A stretch of DNA of 64,000 bases from Ciona intestinalis (Eukaryota; Chordata; Ascidiacea; Phlebobranchia; Cionidae). The notes beneath the pieces are model-generated. The model was not told where the DNA came from. It worked only from the letters and a program-made list of their open reading frames with translations, and searched no databases. Where the stretch lies: positions 1,426,693 to 1,490,692 of the forward strand of contig NC_020176.2 of the NCBI RefSeq assembly GCF_000224145.3. The letters are read 5' to 3'. A program made the position numbers and the translations under genes. Below are positions 1-13,800 of this stretch, one piece after another; position 1 is the stretch's first letter, and each line of letters begins with the position of its first letter.

Positions 1-2647
1 AATGTTTTAACATTCAAATACTGTTAAATAATTTATGTTTCGATATATTTTCTCGCTTGTAAATTTAGTACAGTATTTATATTGTGTTTTAATTTACAAA
101 ATAGATTTTCGGTTACTTTTTTGGTTTAAAAATATTTTTTTAGTATTTTTTTGTAAGTAAAACTAGTCAACAAAATAAGTGTGTATAAAAAGTACAGTAT
201 TAAGTATATACCTAAAGTTTATAAACGTTGTACTTATAAACTTATATTAAGTTTTCGCTATTCAAGTTAAACAGCTATAGAGACTTTAAAATAACCCAGC
301 AAAAGTACACCACGCCGTAGAATAAAGATCATAGACACTAATCCATTAAACGGTGGATACCGATTTACTGGTTACCATCGCTTTGATGATGAATCCCAAG
401 TCACTACAGTAACCTGGCAGTGTAGTAGTGCTGGTAGTGTACCAGGGGTCTTGTAACAAATGTAGAAACCATTACACATCGGACAGATAATTGAATTAAG
501 TCGGGAAAAGGTTTTTTAAATTCCAACTCCCGTTTCTTGGTTGTTTTTTTGTTCTACATCACAACTTAACCCCGCGCCCCCCAAAAAACACCCCACGGTG
601 AAGCAGCGATAAAATTTTCACGGCAGTTCGAACCCGCTGTTACAAGGTCAGAGGTTAAAGGGGCAGAAAATCTAAAGTTTGATTGACACCCCCACAACAG
701 AGCGATGTCGCGATTCAAACAATCCACAATTCTTTATTACAAGTGCTGCCAACCTAACAATCTCCCAGCAGAGACAGTGGACGGTTTATCAAACTCAAAC
801 ATTATTAACTCCCTGTTTATTAACCGAATATTTGATTTTTATGTTGCTTTCCAACATAAGCTCACAGGAGATTTTGCGAAACGATTTCCTTTATTACGTT
901 AACCGCTTCACAAACGAGATATACCCTGAGCGTTTGTGACGTCACACTAGCCTTTATATGCACCCCGCGGACTACAGTCGATGAACATCTCGACCGAGGC
1001 AATGATCAAAGTATAGCGACTTCGCAAAACAGCGGGTGTCGCGGATCAAAGCGAATAATGTGTCTTTAATCCATGCAGGGAATTTTGGAATCAACAACAA
1101 AGGCGAGAGCGACAAAAAAATTTTTTTCACTGTGAACTTTTTTTTCTGTCAAAATTTGGTTATAACATGTTGGGTTATTATTTGACACAATATTGCGAAA
1201 CAATGGGCGATTATGACGTGACAGTACATGCTGTGCTGCTATTATGACATGACAGTGTTATTTATTATACCTATGTGACATCAAAACCACATCACTTTGC
1301 GAGGTTATTGTTAAAATAGAAATAAGGAGATTTTTATATTTGAGAAAATCTAAATCGCGTTAGAGCGTTCAAGAAACTATCCTCATAGAGCTGCGTTCGG
1401 AAAACAAAATGGCCGCCGCATTGTAACGTAACAGTATACGTGTCGCCCGATTTTCGAGCTTGTTTTTAAGATGTGAACGAATTATGTGATATGTTTGGCA
1501 AAGCCGTGTACAATGTATAGTGTGCAAATGGGATTTTTAATTATTTATTGACAATTTATAGCAAGCCAAGACTGACTAGTTGCAGGTAGAACATATAAAA
1601 TGCACTTTACACCGTTTCCTCGACTCGTGGGGCTTAAACCGACACTTTAGTGGCGAAGTTCGCTTCCAAGAATTCCAGTCTTCTATATCATATAGCTGCT
1701 TCACTAAACAAGCGAGTCTCGCCCACAAATTGCGAGTCATTTCGATTTGAAATATTTATGTTAATGTATCGAAGGAATCTTAGATGGGCCGTATTTAACT
1801 ATGCGGTTTATGACGTCATATAGGAAAATTGCGAAACTTCTGCGCGTTTGTTTAACATAAATGCGATGGTAGGAACCCGAAAATAAGTCGATTCTTCTTG
1901 TATTACAGGACAATGACTGGAACGCAATAATTTTGACGTCATGATGGCGTTTATAGATAGCTCTAAAAATAGACGTTTTCTAATTTGGGAAAAAACTCAA
2001 AAAATTACGATAAATATATGGGAAGGTCACGTGTTATATTGTTTGCATACAATGGGTGAATAATAAGAACATGTGGTGAACGATTGTTTCGTAACAACGG
2101 GTTAATCGCGATAATAATCGACCTCCAAACGCCAAATCAGATCGTTTATCTTTTATGTTAATTATTAATAAGCATCGCCGCGACCGCGTATTGAAACAAT
2201 GGATCTCGTTTTAAGTATTAGTTGCCAGAATTTTTAAGTTCTCCTTACAAATTTTGACGATTTTAGGATTTTTGTTCCGGTGTAGTTTGTTTTTATTGTT
2301 ATTTTTTATAGTGTTTGTTATTTTTACTGTTAATGAAGCGAATTGTGACGTCATATAAATCTCAGTCAGATTTTGATTGACGTTGAACGCTTATCATTGA
2401 TTGTTAACAAATAATAAGAACAAACAATCTATTATGAACACATAGAAGGTATGTTATCGGTTGGGGAAATTAACGACATATGTGCTACGTGATTTAGCAA
2501 CAGATTGTGACGTGATAACATGCATTGTAATCGTGATAATATACACCTGGATTACCCATGTAATAATTTGTTTATAATGACTAATAAACGGGGAAATCCC
2601 GGAACCAAGAGCATATGGCTTCGTCTTTGTTTAATGATATATAAATA

Positions 2648-2856
2648 CATAGTAGGATTATAGGTTGGGTAAGATGGTAAATATTTCTCAATTTTCGTTT
2701 AATTTTGGAGTCAACAAGTTATCTACAGAAGTAAATAACTGTATCTTCACGTCTCTAAAACAGCGTTGTTAATTGGTAAAAACACGATCAGGAAATATGG
2801 GATAATATGTGCTAACAGTATCCCATCTTACCTCACAACGGCCCACATTACTATAT
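2648..2856. mobile_element. MITE-like element, TATAGTAGGGTGGGG family, diverged
   Basis: The ends read roughly TAGTAGG...GGTAAGATGG and CCATCTTACC...ACTATA, the same terminal inverted repeats as the clean copy at 40541-40734. The interior shares AACACGATCAGGA and a short run ending in TGTGCTAA with that copy. Non-coding and non-autonomous. Confidence 0.6.
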
Positions 2857-5800
2857 GTTGTGGCAATCTATACACTAAAATTACCGATTTCAAGATTTTT
2901 TTGTAATTCATCAAATTTTGAAAACAAAATTTTTAGACAGTGTTTCGGAAACTGGCCAATTGACCAATGAAGGCAACAATGGCTTGAGATAAACCGTCTG
3001 TCTACTTTCCCAAGGGGTCAAGTTGGCAAGGGTGGGTCAGTTTACCCCGTGAGTGGACATAGGGAGTAATGCGATAACTAGGTAACAGGGGGGTTCAGGG
3101 TGGGCGGTCAAACAAACGGGGTAAATTAGGGGTTGTTGTATTTGTAAGGTAATTGCTTTCTTTTGATCGATCGGTGTAGTTAATGGTTGAAGTTGATAAT
3201 TTAATAATTGTTACTATGTCGATAATATATAACATGTCTGGTTAAAAATTAACGCTATACGTTTCAATTCAGTTCATACTGTTAAACAAAAAGTGTTGGC
3301 TAAAAGCAATTACCTATATAAGTTAAATGTTATATGTTCGTTTTGAGAGATTTCGTATGTTTTGGGTTGAGTTTAAAGCGCGTTTTACAATTTAAGGCAA
3401 ATGTTCACTACAGTCGAAGCGATGACGGTTTACGAGAATCTGTCTTGTGTCTTTGCACACTTGATAGCACTGGTCCAGTTAAAGCGTTTAAAGTGATAGT
3501 AGCAACAGGTGCGTGCAGTAGATACAGGTGTTCTGCTGTCTGTATACAGTCGCAGGGCTATTACGTTGCGTTTAATCTCGAGAATAAACATCTCAGACGA
3601 ACGAGAAGCTAATAATTTAAGCGACTTTCAAATACGACGGTAATGTGGCAAATTATAACATATCATAAACAATACGGAAGGTAAAACGTCTAGAATGAAA
3701 CAAAACCTCGTATTTGACCAATATAATTGCTGTACCCACAGTCGGGAGTGTTAAAAACGAAGTATTTTTACACATCCTGTCGATTTAGCGAAGGTATATA
3801 TAACGTGGAAGTTTATGATGTGTGTACAGGGTTTAGCTTTCGAGAGGAAACCAAATTATTTGATATTCAAGTGCGGCGTGTCTGTCAACCAATGTTAAAT
3901 AACCAGGGACATACCTCGGTTGGGTCTCAAGAACAGAAACCTTCAAATTCTGTTGTAACTCAATACTTGGAACGCTGGTATACCCAAACCACTGGTTGAA
4001 AAGTGAGGTTAGCAAACACACAAGTCTCTCCATGTTTGGCAGTTCGGGCAGCCATGCGAGTATAATCCTCGGGGTAAACTTGTCCACGTCGAGTGTTGAT
4101 TGCTGCGCATTAAAACCGATGAGGGCTGGGATTATTATGGAAATTTTAATTTATTTCACTCGACGCCGAGGCGGGTTGCGATGTTAATTTATTTGTTAAA
4201 ATAATGAAAATCAAAACAAATTATTACAAATATTTTTAATTTATTTTTATTATTTAACTTTTTGTAATAAACAAACAATATCTTGCTCCCACGTGACCTG
4301 TATGTAAACATGCTCTTAGGAATCACACACTGACCACTATGACGTCACAAGCATGAATGATGACCAGGCCTCAATTATTAACTTCCTCCCATGGTGATAC
4401 GTCACCAACAGTGTTGCATGGTAAATTATAAAACAGTGTTTCCGAATTTGTTTAAAAAACCTAGCGTAATTTTGAAACAGTTGGTTATCCTTCACGGAAA
4501 CACTGAAAGATAAAAAATGTCCGGTAACACCGGCGATAATTGTCTGGTTAATGTGACGCATTAACATGTGTCGCCTGCTATGCATTGTTACGAAACAGCA
4601 AGGTTTGTTAACGAATTTATGACGTCATATCCGATGGGACATGTATAAACAACAGCTGCCACGCCCGAAACAAACTACTGTGACGTCACAATAATGCGTG
4701 ATGTTTATGCGTTTGTTACGCAGCAAGAACATCGACTGAAAGCACTTGGGAATCGAAAGCAGGAATATGGATTCGAAAAAATGATACAAACGCGACACGT
4801 AATAATGAATTGTGTGACGCCATAATGAACTGGTATCCGGATTTTTACAAGTCTAAGCTGCCACTGATCTGTGAACTAAAACAACATTTAACCCGGGGTC
4901 ACGCTAGGGGTCACTTAAGGTCAAAAATGGGGGTAATGGGTGTTATGCTTGTACGTAACCCCACTATCAAAACTGGGGTAAAATTTCAAAGATATTTTGA
5001 ACCCAAGCAGAGATTGTGAGATAAAAATCCAGAGATTTCGTGGTGTAGCAAAACAAGCGTCTGTTAAATTATTTTTAGAGATAATTAACATATTTATAAA
5101 CAATCTTATTGTAAATTTATAATCCCACGTGCAAAGATATAAGTAGCATGGAATTTGCAAATTTCCTGGCGACCGCCCGCGCTGTTAAAGTTGCTAAAAT
5201 CATATCTGCTCGTAAAATCTGCGAGAAAATCTGATCGAGGCAAATGTTTGCGGTCGGCGGGAACTTGATACGCCGGCTCCGGTGAACGTGTGTGGGGGAA
5301 GTCGATGTAATTAAAAAGTAAATACCGACCGTGTATAATGGTCGAACAAATATTATGACGCGTTTGAAGCAATTTACGCTTCGTCGCATTCGAGCGGGAA
5401 GAGTTTTAAGACAAAAAATCAACTTTTATTTAAATCGCGGACTTGGAAACTTTTTGCAGTTTTAGAAATTTTAATTTTGAAATTTATATTTTATACGTTT
5501 TTAAAATAAAAAAATCGCGATTGCGTTTATAGTAATTCAAGAAAAAGCAAATCTCACAACAGGTTTTGTGACGTCACACATGGGTGGGTGCAAACAGACG
5601 AAAGCGAAGATTCCGATTGTGATGAAACAATAGCAAGTCGAGGAATAACGCGATTGACGCGATAAAACGCTCCTTGCGATTTCTACTGGCAGAAGATCAA
5701 AGGGATCGAGACAATGGGGTATTATCTTGAAATACACGATATTGTGAACGAAAGAATAAAATGCGAATGTTTATTCCCGAATATTCGATTGTTTTGGTTC

Positions 5801-8800
5801 CTATACACAATCAAACAATACGCGTCACAACTGTTACGTCACATTACTAAATTTTCAGACCACAAATGATTAAGTTTTAACCCAATAAACAATTAAATAA
5901 TAACTAGGTGACGCAATATATTCCGGATAATTTACGACATAGAAATAGCATTTAAACCTAACGAATAAAAATCTTGAATTTGTAAAAAACTTTCTGTTTG
6001 CCTACATGGCGGAAAAATGTTTTTGGACAAAAATTCGTTCCGTACACTAATTGCGAAGGTAAACATAACTACGATCAAAGTGGGACAGGGTCGGAGCCTA
6101 ACTTGGGCCACGGGCTGTGTTCATACAGGCAATTGTTTCGTCATAAGCAGTGGAGCAGAAATAAGTGAGGTAATAATGAGGATTATGACAAAACAATAAT
6201 GCACTAAAATACAGTTTCTATTTTCATCACTTGCAAAATACCCTGTGCTTATATTTCATATGAAATTTATTTGAATATGGGAACCCATTACCGCCAAACC
6301 CTCTTAAAACTCGACCCCTTAAAACCACAATCTCACCCCCAACACATCAATCCCCACACCTCACGTTTCTGTCGGTTCACCCACACCTGTTTACCCCTAA
6401 CCCCTAAAACTGGGGGCTTACGGATTCCTAAATCGTGTCTGATCGCTCTTTAGTTTCGTTAATCGCCCTATTAGACGATAATCGCATGTTTACATTATGA
6501 CGTAACAATATAATTGGGCGATTCAATACGAAAGTTTGTTTGCGAACAATCACTTTTCCAACTACTGTCACAACGGAGCTGACGTCACAATGCGATGATA
6601 ATTACAAAGGAAACCAACGCGATTTGGGTGGTACGTCACGTAACTGATGACGGATCGCTTGGTTGTCATGGCAATGTCGAGCACTTGGGTTATTACGTCA
6701 CAACGCTAATTCATGTTCGGTTTCAGGCGAGATCTGTAAGATAAACTTGAACACGAGGGTGTATGTGACGTATAATGGACGTGTAGAAGCTATTATTACG
6801 TCATTATAGCGGCTCATGTTAACGTTTTCAAAGGAAAGTTGAGAAATCGCATGAAATTAATCCCAGATTAGCGGCATGGGTCAATTTATGCTTAGTTGAC
6901 AACAATAAATTGAGAATAAAGATAAAGATTTCGCAATGGGGAGGTATGATCTTGCATTTTCGTGTATTGAGGGGCAATGAAAAGTCGCTTATGACGTCAT
7001 AACAGCATCGGTGTGGTGCTGAGATGTTATCGCGTTTGGATGAGAACAAGCCAGTAACACTCCTCGGAAGTTGAGTAAAGTTTCGTGGAAAGTCGAAAAT
7101 TATGTTCAATACACACACGCGGTTGCATAAGACGTTGTGGTGGATAATAAATAACGAATTTCTCCTAAAATGAACAACAAGCTGCTATAATAAGGCGCGG
7201 ATATTAAAAATATGGGCGATCGTAGCCGAGATAGAAGTTTTTGAAATTGTTTTTCACTTGTAAATCTAGATTACATCTTTAAACAAGGGTAATTCGTCAA
7301 CAGTACAAAGTCACGTTTGTGACGTGATAACAAACATAATGAAACGATAGTGAGAAGAATTTTAAACCAGGGGATAGTCGTAGAAATCGAACCGCGCTAA
7401 ATTTAACTTCGAAAACCATAAGTTTAATAACGAACAGCTGTTCGTAATATCGCCTACCGTTGCCCGTCTGGTTATCAGGCCTGGAATTTCAGAATAAAAT
7501 TTACGGTGACGGATTGCGCGGATAAGTTGCCAAATATTGACGGAAAACCGATCCGGGAAGAAAAGTTTGGGCGGAATTCACGGAAACCATGATTTATTGA
7601 AGTTTAGCATTGGGGGAGTGATTTTAATGCAATGTAAGAGGTTTTAATTAGCGGCTGTAGTCCAGATCAATTTCGATAACGTCCGGCGAGGTACACGGTA
7701 TATCAACGAAATTTATTGGTTTTTGTTTAAGCGTATTTAATGTTATGTAAAGGTATACAAAGCATTGATTATCTGGTGCACGTAGGTTGATGACGTCATG
7801 CATTACGTCACACAAATAGCGCATGTTCGCAGTGGTAAAAGTAAATAATACAACGGTATCGTGAAGTTTAATTTTTTTTGACGTCATGTCAAAAACGTCA
7901 TAGTGAGAGTAACGTCAATGAAATTATGTTTAACAAAAAACTTTTTTTTCAAAATGTTTTGGAAACGGGTTTTGGTTCGTGTCGTCACAAAAACCGCGTT
8001 GTTATCGCGTGCAGGTTTAACAAAGTTTCCAGAGTTCTCATTATTATGAGGTCACAATTGGAATGTTAAACGTCATAAACCTTATACTGTACATACAATG
8101 AGAAAGCGAAAAATGTGCATTGTTACGCAACACTGTGTATTATTAACACATAATTTATGTCTCTGTCGCAGATGGTCAAAAACCTAACCGAAAAAGCGAA
8201 AAATGGGAAAAAACAAAATTATGTCGAAACCATCAAGTCGCTTGTAATTGGATACCAAAGTTTCGGCGTGGTAGTTGGCATTGTTGCGTAAACAATACGC
8301 ACTGTCTGTTAAGAGTGGAGGTTGTTTTGCAACAAACGAAATTATCCAAAATCTCCGCCTGAGAATTTGTCTAAAAAACTTAATGAACACGGTTGGAGTC
8401 TGATAGACAAGAAAATTGGCGATCGTGGAAATTTGCGATTAACATAAAAACAGATAGCCGCAAAGTTTAACGTTGTGCACACACTGGGGTGTGTCGGTTG
8501 CTGTGGTTCGTGCTCCGACAAACATATTATTTGTAAACAATGCGCCTTATGACGACGAATAGGATCGCATTTTTTAAATCTTAAAAATATTTTGAAAAAA
8601 TGGCGTGAACTTGGCGCAGATGAAAGCGACCCAACTAACCGCACGCGATTATATATTGTTACGTCACAATACATGGTGATATGTGATGACTTCTGACTCG
8701 GGATCGCGGAATCGCGTTTAATCCGTGGATGGGGTTCTGGGAATCGCAGTTGGGAGCCGAAGACAATACGGATCGCGCAACGGGACGCGATATTTGTCGC

Positions 8801-9879
8801 TATGAGACTTTCTCCTTAATATCGCGTCCGGTGATTGCAGATAGCTTATGCCTTTGTGACGTGTCGATCCGATTATGACGTATCTAGTTGCCTGAAGAAT
8901 CTGTGACGTCACATCCAAGGTAGGATTTTGTTATTTTTTGAAGAAAAAGTATTCTTGTGACGCAGTGTACCGACGTCATATGATTGTGTGTGTCAAATTG
9001 TGATGTCATGGTCGTGTTGTATTGTTGCTTGTCATTATTCGAATTATACAGAGCCGTAGTTTTCAATTGGCCTCATGAATAATAAATGATCTAATTAATT
9101 AAGTAAAGCATGTATTATTGTAAAAGCAGAAAAAATCTTTATATGGGAGACGGGTTGCTTATCTCATAGAACGAAACTTAAAATCGTCGCTGAAAAAACG
9201 CGAAACAAGCCGACTTTGACGGCAGATCTATAAATAAGACATTAGGAATAAAAGGTTTTGTTCTGACGAGTTTTTGTCGCAGATTTACGTCGCCTTAAAG
9301 TGCATTTATGGGTCTATAGTTAACTGTAATACATTTCCATGGCGCATAAATTCCGGAAAACGATACCGGAAAAACGGAATTTCGGAGCAAAATTCGATAA
9401 TTGGGAAATAAAAACCTAAAACGGAACATTAAGCGTTGGATTTATGCGGTAAATAGTTTTGCAGATCAATATTTTAATATAATTTATTTAATTCTGTAAT
9501 TTAAAACAGCTTCGACAAATATTCTAGTAAAAATCAAGCAATTAGTCCAGCAGTATTAACTTAAAGTGATGGAAACGCAACGGACTCGAACATAATCTTG
9601 TATGAAGCCACTTGACACTCCTACCGCTGCTATCGTATGGTCACACCGGTTGGTGTGGATGTAACGGAGAATTCGTATTTACACCGCACCCATAGGAGTG
9701 AGAATAACATAGCATGATAAGAGCGTCGTGTGTTGGATGTCGAACAATCAACCGTTATGACGTATGACTGACACAACAGTGCCTACCCTAAATCCGTTGT
9801 ACATTTCGACGTCACTAGAACCTGCATTGAACTACTTGTGACGTAACAGACAACATTGATTAACCTATATAGTGTAAAT

Positions 9880-10031
9880 GGCTATATTTCCTAGTCGGGC
9901 TTTCCAATTTACCAAGCTATTTTAGAGTCGTAAGAATTTGGTTGTAAAATTCTATGACTATTCTTTATTTACTGAAGCAAAAGGGGGTATAAAATAAAGT
10001 AAAACATGAACCATCTTACCCCAACCTACTG
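9880..10031 (-). mobile_element. MITE-like element fragment, same family
   Basis: Carries TTTTAGAGTCGTAAG and ends with ACCATCTTACCCCAACCTAC, matching the interior and terminal repeat of the TATAGTAGGGTGGGG family in reverse orientation. The other end is eroded. Confidence 0.45.
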
Positions 10032-10844
10032 AAACGACTTTAAAATATCGGAAATAATTTCCGGTTAAGCGATGCTGCTTTATTGTTTCATGAAAAACCT
10101 ATAATCTTTCTTGTGACGTAATAATATGACAGGTTTATGCTGTTTATCGGGCACGCGTTATATAATCACAAGCAGCACGGGGTAGGTAGAATTAAATTAA
10201 TACTTTCGCGTCATTTCGATCGATGTGGCTGATTGAAATTGAAATTCAACAATCAACTGAACGTTAGAGAAGTCTCGCGTTAATCGCGACTTCACAAAAT
10301 GCTCTGCGTCGTTGTTTGGTTATGATGTAACAAGAGTTTTGCTGATTTCATTGCTAAGGTATTGTGACGTTACTATCGCGCATTCTGTTTCGGTGGAAAA
10401 TCTATAATGTTGATTAGTCGTTAAAATTCGTATCAGGGTCACGTGTCCCTTGTGGGCATTGTTACGTGTGACAAACTATCTGTTACATCACAAACTGTTC
10501 AGATATTCCATTAATATGTATTGCAGTAATTAAACAAATGGATTAAAATCCGTTACGCGACGCCGAAAACGAACATGTATTGCTAGTGGTTAGTTGCACA
10601 AAGTTACAGAAAGTTAAACACCCAGAAAAAAAAGTGTTGCGTTTTCTTGTTATTTGAATTGTTTATGCTTTAAAAGGCACAGAAGCCAGTTGGATTAGTT
10701 AAGCGAAGAATGTTTGCTCAGTATTCAGCATATTGTTTTCAGATGCGTTTTATGTAAAATGAGCCTTATATTTAATATACAGTGTAAAAAATGGCAAAGA
10801 ACAGAAAAAACGCATTACAGTTTAGGTTTGAAAATAATTCAAGT

Positions 10845-10894
10845 ATAACTTGATCAATCGTACCACAACATAACTTGATCAATCGTACCACAAC
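10845..10894. repeat. Exact 25-bp tandem duplication
   Basis: A 25-bp unit beginning ATAACTTGATCAATCGTACC occurs twice head to tail with no mismatch (10845-10869 and 10870-10894). The unit includes the palindrome TTGATCAA. No gene overlaps it. Confidence 0.85.
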
Positions 10895-13800
10895 ACGGGT
10901 GAGTGTATCTTTAGCGCTATCCAAATTCATTATGACGTTAAAATGGCATCTACGTCATCAAAGCGAATTATAATTTCTGTATCCGAAGTATGATCAATGA
11001 TCGACATTATGACCTTACAGTAGTATGTGATTTTAAATGATTCGATGCGTTTCTACATAACCACGTGTTACTGTTTGAATTTTAAAACAAACAATGGCTT
11101 TTTTGATTGAATAAAGGCTTAAAAGTACGTGACAATTAGGCATAGTGACGACATAAACGTTTGGCAGGGTGTGTAGTTATTATTGATATGAAAGAACAAT
11201 TCTGACAGTTCAACATTAAATCCCATGAGAGGTAAGCAGACATTGGCGTTATTTATGTAAGCAAATCCTGCTCCTGTGTAAGACACTGGCTTGTATGGAA
11301 GCAACTACGGTGGTGAAACGAACCACATCAGCTGCCAAAGGTTAATTTTTACGATGAGTGACGCAAATTCCGCCATTTTCGCGCCTTTCACGGAAAACTT
11401 TGGTTGAACTCTTTTCTAGTATTGTACATGTCATAGTGTAATTACCAAAAACGCCTACCGCAACGCTACATTCGAAAAGTGTCAAAAAATTGGTTACATT
11501 TGAAACTATAACCGCAGTAAAACAAACATTTTTGCGACGTCATAATACACAATGAAATAAACTTTCATTCGCGAACTTGACTGAGATACAAAATGGCGCC
11601 ACAACTTAACTTCGAAATGTTTCTTATAAAGTTTGGTTTATTTTTTCAGCATTTCGTCATAACAACAATATTGCAACGTTCATATAAACAGACTATTATT
11701 TTTGTCGTATTTTAAACATGTACTTCGTGTATGGCGCATGACTAAAATAGAACTGTTACTACAGGTAGGTACTCACATTTGGAAACACTACTGTAAATTT
11801 CATTTGGCAGCACTGGTGTAATTGATTTGACGCATTATGCGACTGAGTGTTTTTTCGTGTCATGCTATCAGCCTAAACACGGAGCATGTATGCACGTTAT
11901 TTTATACCAGAGTCGATGCCCTATGTTATTTATATGCTGGAATCTAACAGAAGGTCTCGCTGTTCATACAACAACGCTATATTTACGTCATAATACGACT
12001 TCTTGTATCATAAATGAGAATTCCAGTTGATTGTCAACCGAGCTGGAAGCGCGATGGGAAATCTTTTTTTCTCTCCGAATTGTTCGAGCAGCGAAACAAT
12101 TAGACGAGCGCGGTCGGTGTCTTTAGTCGCTTAGAATTCTCATCTTTGTGTTACCCAGTCGCCAATTTCCGACGTTTGACAATAGGAGCGGTTTATGTAA
12201 AATCGCGAACTACAAGGATGAAACAATGAACAGAACGCGATCGACGCTTTTCACGCTATTGTCGCAATCATGTTATATGTGTATCTACCGCGGCTGTACC
12301 TTGTTAAGTCGGTGTTCTATTACCTTGTACCCATCCTGAGTTACTCGTATTTACACCGAGGTCCTATTGTCCTGTAGCGACTCTTGTATTGTGAAATAGA
12401 CCAAGGGGGCGAGATGTACATCAAAACATGTATCTACTCTCCTAGCTTGCGACTACATGGCTCAGCACTGCGAACAAGCCAGCAGTATCAATTCAAACAG
12501 TAATCCGAACCACACCGGCCTTTGTATTAACATTGCCAGGGCCTGTAATTGGTAGGACAACAATAGAACGTGGAAACAAAAAATTCAAGGGGGGCAAAGT
12601 ATACAGTGGTGCAAAACACATATCTTACTGCAAAATTCCGCAAGAAATCATTTCTAAATGCCTTTTTTCGTTCATTTATGTACATGACGTAATAACTTAT
12701 AACCACTCATTCTGTGGAACACTGCGATTTATTTCACTGGCAACACTGAAGTATTTAAACTACCAGAGTGTGTGGTGTAGCGGTTTAGTTAAGGCTATCG
12801 TTTCTTTGAGAAGATTGTACCATTTACACGCCAGAACAAAACAGGGACGACGAAAAGCTTGTTCGCTTTTAATTGACCAAACATCTAGCACTGCGTTGGT
12901 GAGAAAAAGTACGCGAAAAAAACGAGCGTCTCTTTGTAGAGCAAGCCGACAAGCAACAACAACATAACGAACCGTGTTTTGGATTTAATTACTTGTGTGT
13001 TGGATCTCATTACAACGGTTTGCACGGAATATTTGGGAGTAGCGTTGATACTAATGGTCCTGTTTCCGTATCAGTCGTTAAAATGTTACGAGGGAGAGAT
13101 ATGTAATGTTAGTGTAAGGCGGTTTGTTTTGTTTTAAGGTTTAGAAAATAAATTCGTCAGTTTAATTAAATTTTGACGTGGAACAGGAATATACCTTTCA
13201 TTCCAAGCCTGACACTGTTATATGCGTTGTTGTGGCAAAACAAACGCCTGTAACTCTTGCCTGGTTTCGTCCACACAGCAACATAACACTGGGACAGCTG
13301 TTAGAAGGGGTACATTTCGAGATATTACAACGTGCTTTATCTCATTTTTCCGACGTTAACCAAACACAACATACTCTTCGTAACATTTACTGAATGTGTC
13401 TAATCATTTTTGATCCAAAAAACGGAAGTAACAAACGCATAAGTACCAAAGACAGTATACTCACAGTCGTTTTAATTTGTATCCATCGTGACATCACAGC
13501 CTCATTATGTCGACGAAATATCTTCATTATCTGTTTCAATTCAAATATAAACAAATCATAAAAGCAACATACACTTGTAACTAGCAGCGTACTAAGTGCT
13601 AAAATGGCTGACATGCCTTGCTGGTTACAAGCAACTTGCGCCAGTGATAATTACACGCGGGACTTCAGATACGCCGGTGTGTCTAAGATAGTGGAATTTG
13701 CTTTTGGCAAAAATGGCTGACATTTGCCTCTTGTTTGTGATTGGTTAGAATAAGTTTTTTTTTTTGATTTTATAGGTACATTTCAGGTTGGCAATTTGTA

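Noticed and set aside
3334-3999. Two neighbouring open frames on + (3334-3612 and 3727-3999)
   Set aside because: Both start at a TTG, CTG or similar codon or lack a good context, no domain is recognised and no splice pair joins them convincingly.
12533-12967. 144-codon open frame on +
   Set aside because: It starts at a TTG, has no recognised domain, and its only internal ATGs are poorly placed. No splice sites or neighbours support it.
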